Origin: Thamnocephalis sphaerospora
Taxonomy: Eukaryota; Zoopagomycota; Zoopagomycetes; Zoopagales; Sigmoideomycetaceae
Direction: 5' to 3'
Assembly: GCA_003614735.1 (NCBI GenBank)
Contig: KZ992495.1
Span: 1 to 41,513 of the forward strand
DNA: 41,513 nucleotides
Each line of letters starts with the position of its first letter. Within the stretch, counting starts at the first letter, position 1. A program made the position numbers and the translations under genes. The notes beneath the pieces were generated by a model. The model saw only the letters and a program-made list of their open reading frames with translations, was not told the DNA's origin and made no database searches. Of the stretch, positions 29,951-40,099 are shown one piece after another.

Positions 29951-32900
29951 ATGACGGCCGCATCAGCTACCGCCGCCACAGCTGCCGCCTTGGAGCATGC
30001 AAGCGGCCCCGTCTTGGCGGCACACCATGGCAGCAAGGCAACATGCCATCGGTCCCGCCATCCCTACGGCAAAGCCAGTCACGCCGCCTCTTCATCATCG
30101 CTCATCACCACTACGGCTAGCAACGGTAGCAGCAATAGCAGCGGCAGTAGGCTGCGGGCTCAGACATCGCAGATATCCTTGGCCGGGAGTGGATTTGGCG
30201 ATACTAATCGTCCATATGGCGAACATCAGCCGGCACTGCTCAACAAACGTGTGGCTGGTCTGGTGTCGAGCTTGTCAAGTGCCACACGGCTCTCGCTCAA
30301 CTGTTCGGCCTTTCTCATCGAGTGCTTTTTCGAAGGTGCAAAGTACGGCACTCGGACGGGACTCAAAGTCAGTCGGCTGGCGTTGGTGAGCGCCGTGGCC
30401 ACCGCACGGGACCTGCATCGCCGGGCTATAGCAGAGGACGCTAGCGCCGGCCTAGCCCGCCCTTTGGCCGACGATTCGTTTTACCAAGTGCTTGACAAGT
30501 ACACCAACCTGGGCATCTACTATGTGCACTCGGCCTTTTCGCTCACCGAGCTGTTCACCATGACCGGCTTCTATCTGACGTCGTGGTCCATCTCTAGCGG
30601 CATTCGAGCGGCCGACGAGTCGGTGCGCATCATCGACGGACTGTTTGGCTCGACCGAGACGTCGCGGGCGCTTGCAGCCTTTGTAACGCTGGTCAAGCGC
30701 GAGCTATCGGCTGCCCATGCCAGCAATGATCCAGATACCGAAAAACTGGCCAGTGCGGGTACCATGAGCATGATGGGTGGTATCCTCAAGGCGCTCACCG
30801 CCTATGCGTGTCTGCAGGCGGTAACCTGGCGCCGTCGTCAGCTGGAGCATGTGGCTGTGGTCGTGCACGAGTGCGAGGTGATCAATGGCGTGCGACAGCA
30901 AAACGACGTGCTTTTCGACGTCAAGGGTGTGGCTACGATCAACGATGAAGCTAGCTTTCACAGCACTACGTCGGAGCAGCCGCACAATACTTCGTTTGTC
31001 ACGGCCAACGGCAGCTTTGGCGCCGATGCTGACGATGCTGCGTCCATCATGACCACGACGGTGGTTGAGCAGGAGATTCTCTGGGAGCTCGAGTCGGTCG
31101 TTGATGATCTGTCGGCAGGCGATGAAGCTGGTGCAAATAGTAGCATCTACATGCGGCAGTCTCGGATGCGGCGTGTGTCGCTCGAGAGCATGCACATGCC
31201 ACGGCAAACGGCTACCGAAGAGGAAACGTCCGTGTACATGGAGAATGGCAGCCATACGGTGCGGCAACATTGTCGTCATACCAGCCTTTCTAGCGCCGCT
31301 TCCATGCTCCCGTCTGGCGCTAATTCGTCGGCAGCCTCGGTGGCCGAGCAGAGCGCTGTACGTCGTGGCTACAGCGACGCCAACGAAGCGGCCATGTCGT
31401 CATCGGTGATGATCGAAGAGCTGTCTGAAGATGATTCGGAGAGCAACGCAGCCCACGTGGTATCGCCTTGGACCATGGTAACGCCCACATCCTCGGCAGG
31501 ATCGGAGCCAGGCCAGCCGCCCAAACTGCCGCCACGGTCCAGCACCAAGGCGCCCAACATGCCGCCACCCTTGCCGCCGCGGCCTGTGATTATCGAGCCT
31601 GATACGGATTACGATACAGCTGATACGGGCAGTGCCTGCGACGACGACGATGGTGCAGTGCTGGTAGACGCACCAAATGGCAGTGCGGATAACGGCAATA
31701 GCCTCTATGTGCCAGATGAACATCAGAAGGACGGCCGCGGTAGCCGGCGTGGTCTTGGTTCGCTGTTCAGCTCGGTCAACCACAAGCTTACCAAGCAAAA
31801 GAACAAGGTGCGCGTCAAGATGGGCAGCGTACGCATGACCCACCGCGAGACGACGACAACGACAACTGCGGCGGCATCCGCGGCAAGCAGTCTGCCCAGT
31901 ACGTTGGCGCGCAAGTCTACCAGCGCCGCAACGTCCGCGACACTCGTATCCGCATCAAAGCTCAATACTGCCACCCTGAGCAGCACGCTGAGCACCGATG
32001 CGGCCCCCTCTCCCCGCAGGCCAAAGCAGCACGATGCCAGCGGCATGTCTCAGCAGCTGGCTAAGCGACCCGAGCGTGCCGTTGTGCCAGTGTCGTCGTC
32101 GCGCTTCAGCCGGACATTTGTGCGACCGCCGTTCCCGCAAATGTCGCTGGTGCATGCCACACAGCGCTACATGCACTATGCTTCGGCCGCCTACGGACCC
32201 AGCTTCCTACGCCTGCTGGGTATGGCCCGTCATCAGCCGCTGCAGCACTCGGACGCGCATCATCATCCGAACCACGCGGCCTTTGCACGACACGTTGGCA
32301 TTCCACTACGCGACATCGTCCATTCGTCGTACATGCGATCCTCTGGCACACCTCTGTTTGCCATGCAGCCGCAGATCCACCCGCTGGTCCACTATGTTTG
32401 CATTGATCGGGTGGCGCGTGCGGTGGTCGTCACGCTTCGCGGCACGCTCGGTCTCAGCGACGTGCTCACGGATCTCACATGTTCCTATGCCGAGATGCGC
32501 TTGCACGGCCAGCGCTACCACACACACAGTGGTATGCTGGAAAGCGCTCGGCTGCTGGGCAATGCAAATTCCGAGGTCACACGACAAGTGCGTGCGGCAC
32601 TGGAGCGCGAGCCAACCTACGGACTGATCGTGTGCGGCCACTCGCTGGGTGGTGGTGTGGCAGCGCTACTTTCGCTTTTCTGGTCTGAGCCTGAATCGGA
32701 TCAGTCGCTCAACTCGCCCGAGGCGCGCGAAGACGGCCAGGACAGTGTGACACTGGATACGGACGCTACCGGCGCTCACCCATCGTCGACGGCAACGGTA
32801 TGGCCGCCACAGCGTCGCTTTGTCACCGCCAGCAACGGCCCCTTGCCCGCAGGCCGTCCTATCCGCTGTTTTGCCTATGCGTCGCCCTGTGTGGCCGACT

Positions 32901-33799
32901 CGAATCTGCGCAAATACGCACATGGACTCGTCACCACTGTGGTGCATGGGCATGATGTGGTGCCTGCCCTTTCGCTTGGTGTACTGCATGATTTCAAGGC
33001 CATTTCAGTGTCGCTCTACGCCGAGCATCGTCTTACTGAAGATATCATCGCACGGTGCATTGGCCTGAACAGCTGGCTTCCAAAAAAGTCGGCGACTGAA
33101 GAGGTACCCCTTGGTCCGGAGATGCGCACACGTTCCCAGACCATGCCGGCCTTTTCAAGCTCACGAACCATGCCGACGCCGACCTTTGACGATAAGCCCA
33201 AGCCCGATGCGGCCAATTACGACGCCAACTCGGACTGGTTCTGGTCGCTGATCAAGACCCTACGTGCCGACATGACAGCGCCCAAGCTGTATCCGCCCGG
33301 TGATGTCTACATAGTTGACGCATCATGCGAGCGTTATTTAGCACCGGGCGACACGGCAGCGAGCGACTGCATCCGAGCGCGTATGCTGCATGTGCGCCGT
33401 GTGGAGGAGCGCTTTGGCGAGCTCGTCTTTGACAAGCGCATGTTTTCGGATCACTCGCCCAACGGCTACGAGCAATGTCTGGATGCACTGGCAAGCAAAG
33501 TGCCGGATGGTGAACCGTCGGCGGCCGAAAATGACGCCAACCCGCACAGCGGCTACAGCGACACGGACATGCCCAGCCTACGCCGCAATGAGACGGTGGC
33601 CTATGGTAGCGCAGATGCTCAGAAACGCACCAGCGGCCATCCGATCCAGCGGCCATCGCGCGTCATGCGTGCCACCACACTGCACACGACTGGCCAAAGC
33701 CACAATGAGGAGGCGGAGGAGGAGGAGGAGGAGGAAGAGATTGAGGCAGAAGGTCATCCGCACATTCGCAGACAGGCTACATCACCGCGAGTACGCTAA
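29951..33799 (+). CDS. large class 3 lipase (sn-1 diacylglycerol lipase-like), single exon
   Basis: A 1,282-residue protein is read from one uninterrupted exon. The N-terminal 60 residues are Ala/Ser-rich. A conserved helical region follows (about 95-310), typical of fungal diacylglycerol-lipase-like proteins. A long low-complexity middle (about 350-720) has acidic patches and a polyproline stretch ending PPPLPPRP, a potential SH3 ligand. The alpha/beta-hydrolase domain (about 725-1180) carries the nucleophile elbow GHSLGGG with Ser898, Asp1002 in HGHDVVP and His1168 in SDHSPNGY. The last 60 residues include a Glu run from a GAG tract. The enzyme should cleave acyl chains from diacylglycerol or related lipids at a membrane. 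No intron was seen, in contrast to the multi-exon genes nearby. Converges with the quinone reductase gene. Confidence 0.92.
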   Translation: MTAASATAATAAALEHASGPVLAAHHGSKATCHRSRHPYGKASHAASSSSLITTTASNGSSNSSGSRLRAQTSQISLAGSGFGDTNRPYGEHQPALLNKRVAGLVSSLSSATRLSLNCSAFLIECFFEGAKYGTRTGLKVSRLALVSAVATARDLHRRAIAEDASAGLARPLADDSFYQVLDKYTNLGIYYVHSAFSLTELFTMTGFYLTSWSISSGIRAADESVRIIDGLFGSTETSRALAAFVTLVKRELSAAHASNDPDTEKLASAGTMSMMGGILKALTAYACLQAVTWRRRQLEHVAVVVHECEVINGVRQQNDVLFDVKGVATINDEASFHSTTSEQPHNTSFVTANGSFGADADDAASIMTTTVVEQEILWELESVVDDLSAGDEAGANSSIYMRQSRMRRVSLESMHMPRQTATEEETSVYMENGSHTVRQHCRHTSLSSAASMLPSGANSSAASVAEQSAVRRGYSDANEAAMSSSVMIEELSEDDSESNAAHVVSPWTMVTPTSSAGSEPGQPPKLPPRSSTKAPNMPPPLPPRPVIIEPDTDYDTADTGSACDDDDGAVLVDAPNGSADNGNSLYVPDEHQKDGRGSRRGLGSLFSSVNHKLTKQKNKVRVKMGSVRMTHRETTTTTTAAASAASSLPSTLARKSTSAATSATLVSASKLNTATLSSTLSTDAAPSPRRPKQHDASGMSQQLAKRPERAVVPVSSSRFSRTFVRPPFPQMSLVHATQRYMHYASAAYGPSFLRLLGMARHQPLQHSDAHHHPNHAAFARHVGIPLRDIVHSSYMRSSGTPLFAMQPQIHPLVHYVCIDRVARAVVVTLRGTLGLSDVLTDLTCSYAEMRLHGQRYHTHSGMLESARLLGNANSEVTRQVRAALEREPTYGLIVCGHSLGGGVAALLSLFWSEPESDQSLNSPEAREDGQDSVTLDTDATGAHPSSTATVWPPQRRFVTASNGPLPAGRPIRCFAYASPCVADSNLRKYAHGLVTTVVHGHDVVPALSLGVLHDFKAISVSLYAEHRLTEDIIARCIGLNSWLPKKSATEEVPLGPEMRTRSQTMPAFSSSRTMPTPTFDDKPKPDAANYDANSDWFWSLIKTLRADMTAPKLYPPGDVYIVDASCERYLAPGDTAASDCIRARMLHVRRVEERFGELVFDKRMFSDHSPNGYEQCLDALASKVPDGEPSAAENDANPHSGYSDTDMPSLRRNETVAYGSADAQKRTSGHPIQRPSRVMRATTLHTTGQSHNEEAEEEEEEEEIEAEGHPHIRRQATSPRVR
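33707..33737 (+). repeat. (GAG)n tract encoding poly-Glu
   Basis: Consecutive GAG codons near the end of the lipase gene encode an acidic run of about 9 Glu. Confidence 0.8.
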
Positions 33800-34029
33800 G
33801 CTGTGGCCCTATTCCAACTTTCTTGTGGCGCCCTTGCTGCTGCGCGTAACGGCCGCCCTTTCACTGGCATAGCTGGTGGTGGATCGCGCACGCTTTATTT
33901 AAAATGTTCGCCACGTTCTTCTTTATGCTATCTTTCCCATCTCCTGCCATAAAATTAAGTTGCCCATACAACCGCGTAATGACAAGCTAGTGCACTGGGT
34001 CCGCATAGATGACCTAATGGCCAGGACAG

Positions 34030-34689
34030 CTACGGATACTTGTGCTGCATGTGCTTGAGAATATCATGACCGCGCTTCATGATCACCAGCATCTTGGCAA
34101 ACTCCTCGCCCTGGAACTGCGCAATATCCAGTTCTTTGCTGCTTGGACGTGTGCCATGGGCACCCGCTACCGTGCCACTGCCGTAGGGTCCACCGCCTAC
34201 CACCTCATCTGGCTCGCTCAGAGCTGGATGTTGAAAGCCAAGTGGCATGTAGAGCATGCCATGATGTGCCATAAAGGTCACAGCCGTCAGCGCAGTGGTC
34301 TCCTGGCCACCATGCTGGCGATGTGTGGAGAAGAAAGTGCCAGCCAGCTTGTTGCGCAGGGCATTGCGAGCCCAGAGCGAGCCTGTACCATCCAGCAGCG
34401 CTCGCATCTGCGTAGGCATCATGCCAAAGCGTGCTGGCATACCAAACATCAGTCCATCTGCTTCGGCCAGCTCCTTGGGGCCAATCACTGGCACCTCATC
34501 CTCCAGCGGTGGCGGCCGCTGGATGCGTGCTAGCACGTTGTCAGGCAGCGTCTCGGCCACGCGAAACAGGGATGTCTCGACGCCTGGCACCCGGTCCGCA
34601 CCTGCGCGTATCGCTAGCGCTAGATGGTGCACATGGTGATGCATCGAGTAGTAAACGATGAACATGCGTGCTTTGGCAATGCTGGTCAT
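34030..34689 (-). CDS. WrbA-type NAD(P)H:quinone oxidoreductase (flavodoxin-like)
   Basis: An intronless 219-residue protein. The flavodoxin-like fold starts with FIVYYSMHHHVHHLALAI, the phosphate-binding strand and loop, though the usual Ser/Thr run is replaced by His residues. The family motifs are GMPARFGMMPTQMRALLDGTG, then LAGTFFSTHRQHGGQETT and the AHHGMLYMPLGF segment, and later GGGPYGSGTVAG. These match WrbA/Pst2/Ycp4 proteins, which use FMN and NAD(P)H to reduce quinones by two electrons, protecting against oxidative stress. The ATG at 34689 was chosen because it directly precedes the first strand. An upstream in-frame extension is open to 34899 but does not resemble the family. It is divergent from the secreted protein gene at 35109. 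Confidence 0.92.
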   Translation of the reverse strand: MTSIAKARMFIVYYSMHHHVHHLALAIRAGADRVPGVETSLFRVAETLPDNVLARIQRPPPLEDEVPVIGPKELAEADGLMFGMPARFGMMPTQMRALLDGTGSLWARNALRNKLAGTFFSTHRQHGGQETTALTAVTFMAHHGMLYMPLGFQHPALSEPDEVVGGGPYGSGTVAGAHGTRPSSKELDIAQFQGEEFAKMLVIMKRGHDILKHMQHKYP

Positions 34690-35108
34690 GGTGGCAGCCA
34701 GGCAGTCTTGCGTAGATGTATCCAAGAAGAGACAGGATGTAGCGAGCCCACCGGTGACTTGCGTGGCCCTCTGCCATGTATCCGCCTGCCACCATGTACG
34801 CCATGCACATGTGTGTGCCCACGGTTGGTAGGACGGCAGCATGACGTACCGCGGACACGTAAGACGTTGGGCTTGCACGCGCACCGCAGGAGTAGACACC
34901 GCACGCGCTGCGCAACCGCCTCAGCGGACGTTGTCATGGGCCGTTGCGATAGATGGTCTCCTTGGTGGCCTGCCTTGCTGACCCTCGACCGTTTCCAGGC
35001 GACTTGCTTGTCGTGCGCCGTTCGCACTATGCGATCTGCCGTATAAATCCGCGCCATCCGCCGCCAGGCAGCACGTGCACCGTTGTTGCTTATTGATCAT
35101 CATTTATA
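34690..35108. promoter_or_regulatory. bidirectional promoter between quinone reductase and secreted orphan genes
   Basis: A 419-bp gap separates two divergent start codons. It includes a TATA box for the rightward gene at 35042-35047 (listed separately). Confidence 0.6.
35042..35047 (+). promoter_or_regulatory. TATA box of the Pro/His-rich secreted protein gene
   Basis: The sequence GTATAAATCC lies 62 nt upstream of the ATG at 35109, a fitting distance for a core promoter with a short 5' leader. A second AT-rich stretch, tttataat, directly abuts the ATG. Confidence 0.5.
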
Positions 35109-36012
35109 ATGCGTACTCTGTTTGCTCTTACGGCCTGGACGCTGGTGGCAGCGGCTGCGGGTGTGGCCCACGTTGCTGGTAAGTTCAACGCACGCGCTCT
35201 TGTTACATTCGCTGACGATGGCACTTGCGATCCTGTTAGCGGTACCTTATGAACCTATAGACACCAAGGTACACCATCCAACTTTGGAACCAGCAGGCGT
35301 GCCTCGCTTTGGCGAGCAGCGTATGGCGACCCACGAAAAGACCAGCCTACCGCGTACCTTCCAGTCTCCCTCGCCGCTGGCCACGCTGCAGGAGCCCATT
35401 CCAGAGCCCATTGTGTATGATCTGCTGCGGGTACTGATCGGACCGTCGCGCATGACCGAACTGCGCAGCCAGCTGCAGCAAGCGCTCGCCACACTGCCTG
35501 CACCCACCAAGGATGCACCGTCAGAGGCGCAGCAGCCGTCGTCTCAGCAAGGCGACAGTATCCTGCAGCTTACTACACCGCAGGGCAGCGTAGACTTTCA
35601 AGGCAGCACCACCGAAGTGCTGACACGCTTGCTCGCGCTGCTCTTGACGGCGCCCACCGATGCTGCAGCACCGCACGCCGCCGTGGCCGATGCTCCTCGG
35701 CATTCGCACAAGGAACCTCATCGCACACATCGCAAGCGACCGCCCACGCATCATGACGACGCGCACGTTGTGGCGCAAAGCGAACCGTCCCATGCGCCCA
35801 ACCTGAGCATGCCACCTTCACCGGCCGTGGGCGGTCTCGTAGGCATGCCGCCCAGTCGACCTGATGCAACCGCCACCAGATCTGCTCCTGCCGAACAGAC
35901 GCCTGCGCCCGCTTCAACTAGTCCAGCGTCACGCCCTGAAGCAGATAACACGCCGGTCTGCAGCAGCATCTTTTCCATCTTTCCGTCCCTCTTTGGCTGC
36001 CTCTTTGGTTAG
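35109..36012 (+). CDS. secreted Pro/His-rich protein, unknown function
   Basis: Two exons (35109-35178 and 35240-36012) encode 280 residues. The first exon is a clean signal peptide (about 1-24); the 61-nt intron (GTAAGT...TGTTAG) is phase 1 with a CTGAC branch site. The mature protein is rich in Pro, Ala, Gln and His, with a stretch HSHKEPHRTHRKRPPTHHDD around residue 185. A leucine-rich helical part lies around 80-155. The C-terminus is hydrophobic and ends CSSIFSIFPSLFGCLFG, with two cysteines. No domain is recognised. A wall or extracellular matrix role is possible but unproven. Confidence 0.75.
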
Positions 36013-36101
36013 GCTGCTGTCCGTCTAGTTGGGGTGTACATGTGAACCTGCTATCACGTTGCGCCTGCTTGGATGCTGCTGGCCACTGATGGCGATAAGC
36101 T

Positions 36102-36107
36102 AATAAA
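36102..36107 (+). terminator. AATAAA polyadenylation signal
   Basis: A perfect AATAAA lies 90 nt after the stop of the Pro/His-rich secreted protein gene. Confidence 0.5.
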
Positions 36108-36280
36108 CCACGACAACGCCGACTATCGGCCGCCACATCGGCCAGCGCGATATCGTGTCAAGCGAGTACGTCTCACGTTGTGCAAGACCGTGTTGGTCGT
36201 AGTGCCGCTTTTTTGCCTGGTTATCGCCTTGCCTTGCTCACAGTACTGCATAACCAACGTTACTCCGTCGCGCCCTGCCT

Positions 36281-36312
36281 TTTTCTTCTTCTTCTTCTTC
36301 TTCTTCTTCTTC
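36281..36312. repeat. (TTC)n tract
   Basis: About ten TTC units lie in the upstream region of the glycogen branching enzyme gene; it is the longest trinucleotide run in the window. Confidence 0.9.
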
Positions 36313-36520
36313 ACAGTCTGTGGTGTCCACGCCGTTCTCTGTGAGCTAACGTTGTTATCCTTGCATTACCCACCGCCATCACGCCCATTGGTACGCTTTG
36401 CTAGGTGAGTCGACAAAGCTAGGTGGCAGGACCAAGCGATAAGCGTGGTCTGTGCTAGTACCGTGCAGTATGCTATTGCATGTTGTGTGTTGAACTTGCC
36501 AACGATTGCATGTCGCCAGC

Positions 36521-39401
36521 ATGGCAGAAACAGTCTTGGGTCAGCAGCCAAACGACGGCACCGGCGTGTGTGCGCTCGACCCGTGGCTTCGTCCGTATGG
36601 CGACGCTCTACGCAAGCGGTAAGCAGAGCATCCTGCAGCGTACGCGTGGCGAATGGGATGTAGCCACCTAGGCTGATACGCTGCGCTCGGTTCATACTTG
36701 GACAGCTATGCCACCTGCCAGGCGTGGATTACCCGCTTGAACGAGTGTGAAGGTGGCCTGGAACAGTTTAGCCGCGCCTACGAGCACTTTGGCCTGCATC
36801 GCCAGCCGGACAACAGCATCATCTACCGCGAGTATGCGCCTGGTGCTATCAGGGCATCGCTGATTGGCGAATTTAGTATCCTTACTGCGACGCGTGCGTC
36901 ATGTGTGTGTGTGCCTTTTGCGCCATCTCCTTGACTCTGCTGGTTAGACAATTGGGATGTAGAGGCGAATCCAATGACACGCAACGACTATGGCATCTGG
37001 GAGTGTACCGTGCCTGCGGTCGATGGCAAGCCGGCTATTCCACATAACAGCAAGATCAAGGTACGTGCCAGTTAGATCGCCAAGGGCATGGCGTGAGGCA
37101 TGGTCAGTGCGCTTACACATCGTGTAGATTGCCATGATCACAGCTGAACGCGAGCGCATCGATCGGCTGCCTGCGTGGATCCGCCGCGTCACGCAGGATC
37201 TGAGCCAGTCGCCCGTGTACGACGCCGTGTTCTGGGATCCGCCCGAGCAGTATACCTGGAAACACAAGGCTCCTGCCGGTCTGTCGGGCGGCCTAAAGGT
37301 CTACGAAGCTCACGGTAGGTTGTCTGCCGTCGTTTATTGCCGCCATCGTGAGCTGATCCACCGGTGCATGTACAGTGGGCATTTCCAGCCCCGATGGTCG
37401 TGTGGGCACCTATGACGAGTTCCGCATCAACGTCCTGCCCCGCATTGCCAAGCTTGGCTACAACGCGGTGCAGCTGATGGCCATCATGGAGCACGCGTAC
37501 TATGCAAGCTTTGGCTATCAGGTCACGTCCTTTTTTGCCATATCTAGCCGTTATGGTGAGCACATGCATCCGCTTCATCCTCCTGCCCACCGCTGATGTG
37601 GCCCACGGGGACGCAGGCACGCCGGAACAGTTGAAGCAGCTTATCGATGAGGCGCATCGCTTGGGCTTGCTGGTGTTTTTGGATGTGGTCCACTCGCATG
37701 CCTGCAAGAACGTGCTCGACGGCCTCAATATGTTTGACGGCACCGATCACATGTATTTCCACAGCGGACCGCGAGGCAACCACGACCTTTGGGACAGGCG
37801 AGTGCCATGGTCGCGAGGGGCTGGACCATGTTTGTGCAGGCGGTTAATGCGCTTGCACGCTATGCTACAGTCGCCTGTTCAACTATGGCAACTACGAGAC
37901 GTTGCGCTTCCTGCTGTCCAATCTTCACTTTTACCTGAGCGAGTATCATTTCGATGGATTCCGCTTTGATGGCGTCACATCGATGCTCTACCTGCATCAT
38001 GGTATCGGCACTGGCTTTAGCGGCAACTATGGCGAGTACTTTGGCGACTCGGTCGATGTGGACGGTGTCGTCTATATGATGCTGGTAGGCAACGGCTCTG
38101 CTGGGAGGGTGTCCTGAGGATGCGAAAGATGCCAACGAGATGACTATCGACAGGCCAACGAGATGATCCACAAGCTGTATCCTAATGCCGTCACCATTGC
38201 CGAAGGTAGGCCGCTAGCTGTGGCGTGTGATGTCTGATGGCCGGCTGACCCCGTCCATGCCGTGCAGACGTGTCGGGCATGCCTACGCTGTGTCGGCCCG
38301 TGTCGGAAGGCGGCGTCGGCTTTGACTATCGCCTTGCCATGGCCATTCCCGACATGTGGATCAAGCTGCTCAAGGAAACTCGGGTGCGTGCCACACCGTC
38401 AGACCACGTTGCAGCCTAGCTAATCTGTGATGATCTCGATCGTGTTCAGGACGAGGACTGGGACATGGGCAACCTGGTACACACGCTCACGAACCGGCGC
38501 CATCTGGAAAAGACGGTGGCCTATTGCGAGTCGCACGACCAGGCTCTTGTAGGCGACAAGACGGTGGCCTTTTGGCTGATGGACAAGGAGATGTACAGCA
38601 ACATGTCGGACCTCACACCTCTTACGCCGGTCATAGACCGTGGACTTGCGCTGCACAAGATGATCCGGTAGGCATGGGTAGCGATACAGCACAGCGCTAC
38701 ACGCCAACTAACGATCATACGGCCGGATGCATGCAGCCTCATCACCCATGCGCTTGGCGGCGAAGGCTACCTCAACTTTGAGGGCAACGAGTTTGGCCAT
38801 CCGGAATGGCTGGATTTTCCGCGCGCCGGCAACGACAACAGCTTCCACTACTGCCGTCGCCAGTGGGGTCTGGTGGACGACCAGCTGCTGCGCTTCAAGT
38901 ATCTCAACGGCTTTGATCAGGCCATGCAGCGGCTCGAGAGCGAGTACGGCTGGTTGGCGTCGCCACAGGTATGCATGGCTGTGCGCTGTGGGCACAGCCG
39001 CTACGGCTAACCACAAGAACGATGACCCAGGCCTGGACATCGCTCAAGCATGAAGGCGACAAGATTATCGTGTTTGAGCGTGCCGGTCTGCTGTGGATCT
39101 TCAACTTTCATCCTACCAAGAGCTTTGAGCACTACCGAGTGGGCACCAACTGGCCTGGCTCGTACAGGATCGTGCTCTGCTCCGATGATCCGGTGTACTG
39201 TGGCCATGATCGTGTCGACCTCAACCAGTCCTTTTCGGCCGTGCCTGAGGAATGGTGCGGTCGTTCCAACTACATCCAGGTATGTCACGTGTACTCGTGA
39301 GCGGTGCTGCTGCTGTCCACTCACGCATGGCGCCAATGCAGATGTATATTCCCTCACGCACCGCCATCGTCCTGCGTCCGCTGACGTTGGATGAGGCGTA
39401 A
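36521..39401 (+). CDS. GLC3: 1,4-alpha-glucan (glycogen) branching enzyme, GH13, 13 exons
   Basis: Exons: 36521-36618, 36706-36875, 36948-37060, 37128-37314, 37376-37555, 37617-37797, 37871-38084, 38154-38205, 38268-38383, 38450-38667, 38737-38968, 39031-39279 and 39342-39401. They encode 689 residues, the normal length for eukaryotic branching enzymes. It has the N-terminal helical part, a CBM48 module (about 65-165, including [12 protein letters not shown]), a GH13 barrel and an all-beta C-terminal domain. The catalytic residues are Asp343 in FRFDGVTSM, Glu398 in TIAEDVSGMP and Asp467 in [10 protein letters not shown]. It cuts alpha-1,4 chains and rejoins them as alpha-1,6 branches in cytosolic glycogen. 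Twelve introns of 61-87 nt are present. Intron 6 (37798-37870) begins GC. Intron 7 carries a copy of the first 13 nt of the next exon. Confidence 0.97.
37798..37870 (+). other. GC-AG intron (intron 6 of the branching enzyme gene)
   Basis: The donor AG|GCGAGT and acceptor CTACAG join GAC-AG to T-CGC and give the conserved LWDSRLFNYG. The only in-phase GT alternative (GTCGCG, 17 nt downstream) is a poor donor and would insert non-conserved residues. Confidence 0.85.
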
Positions 39402-40099
39402 CGTGCGTTCGTATTGCCATCCTCCCGTGTACCCGTGGCTCAGTCGTGCCAGGCGTCTGTGTCTGCGTCTGGTCGGCTGATCTACGGGTGCGCCTGCGTT
39501 CATGTGCTTAATGAAGCTTTGTTGCGTGCTGTTACACGGCGCCATTGCGGCTTTGTGGCCTTCGCCGTGGATGGCGATATCACAAAAGGCCTACGCAACG
39601 AGCGTCGCCCCTGCGTCCAGTCTATTGGTCCAGCGCTCACGATGTTCTCTCTGCGACGACTACCATGACAGCCATGCTTGATGCGTGCATGGCATTGTCC
39701 TTGGCTCGATACGACCCTACAAATGGTTCGCATGCTTGGACTGACATCGTGCGTAGGGCATCGATGCAGGCACATGCGCTCTCCGAATCTAGACGGCCGC
39801 CCTTGCACCGTTCGAGGTCACGGAGAGACGGACGGACAGACGGACGACGATGATGATAACGGCGGAACGGTTTGGTGGTTGGCACTGGCCAGCGTTTGGT
39901 GAACCCCTTCCTCTTTTACCCGCTCCGCTCCTTCTCCGTCACTTTCTCCTTTTCCCTTGTCCTCGCAGCAGCAGCGGTTGTCGCCGTGCTCCTTTTTCCT
40001 CTTCGCCTACCAGCATTCGTATTTGACGGCCCGCTTGTGCACTCGTCATTCTCAGCTCTGTACCCGGTCTCTTCGTCTGCATCCCGTCGACCCAGCACC
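39402..40099. other. intergenic region upstream of CBS-domain gene
   Basis: About 700 bp between two rightward genes. The last 200 bp is pyrimidine-rich and open to the ATG at 40100, but the ATG has the best start context (CACCATG). No site is recognised. Confidence 0.55.

Larger units (their letters stand above)
36013..36520. other. intergenic region with TTC tract upstream of branching enzyme
   Basis: This lies between two rightward genes. It contains the polyadenylation signal of the first and a pyrimidine (TTC)n tract at 36281-36312, about 210 nt before the branching enzyme ATG. Confidence 0.6.
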
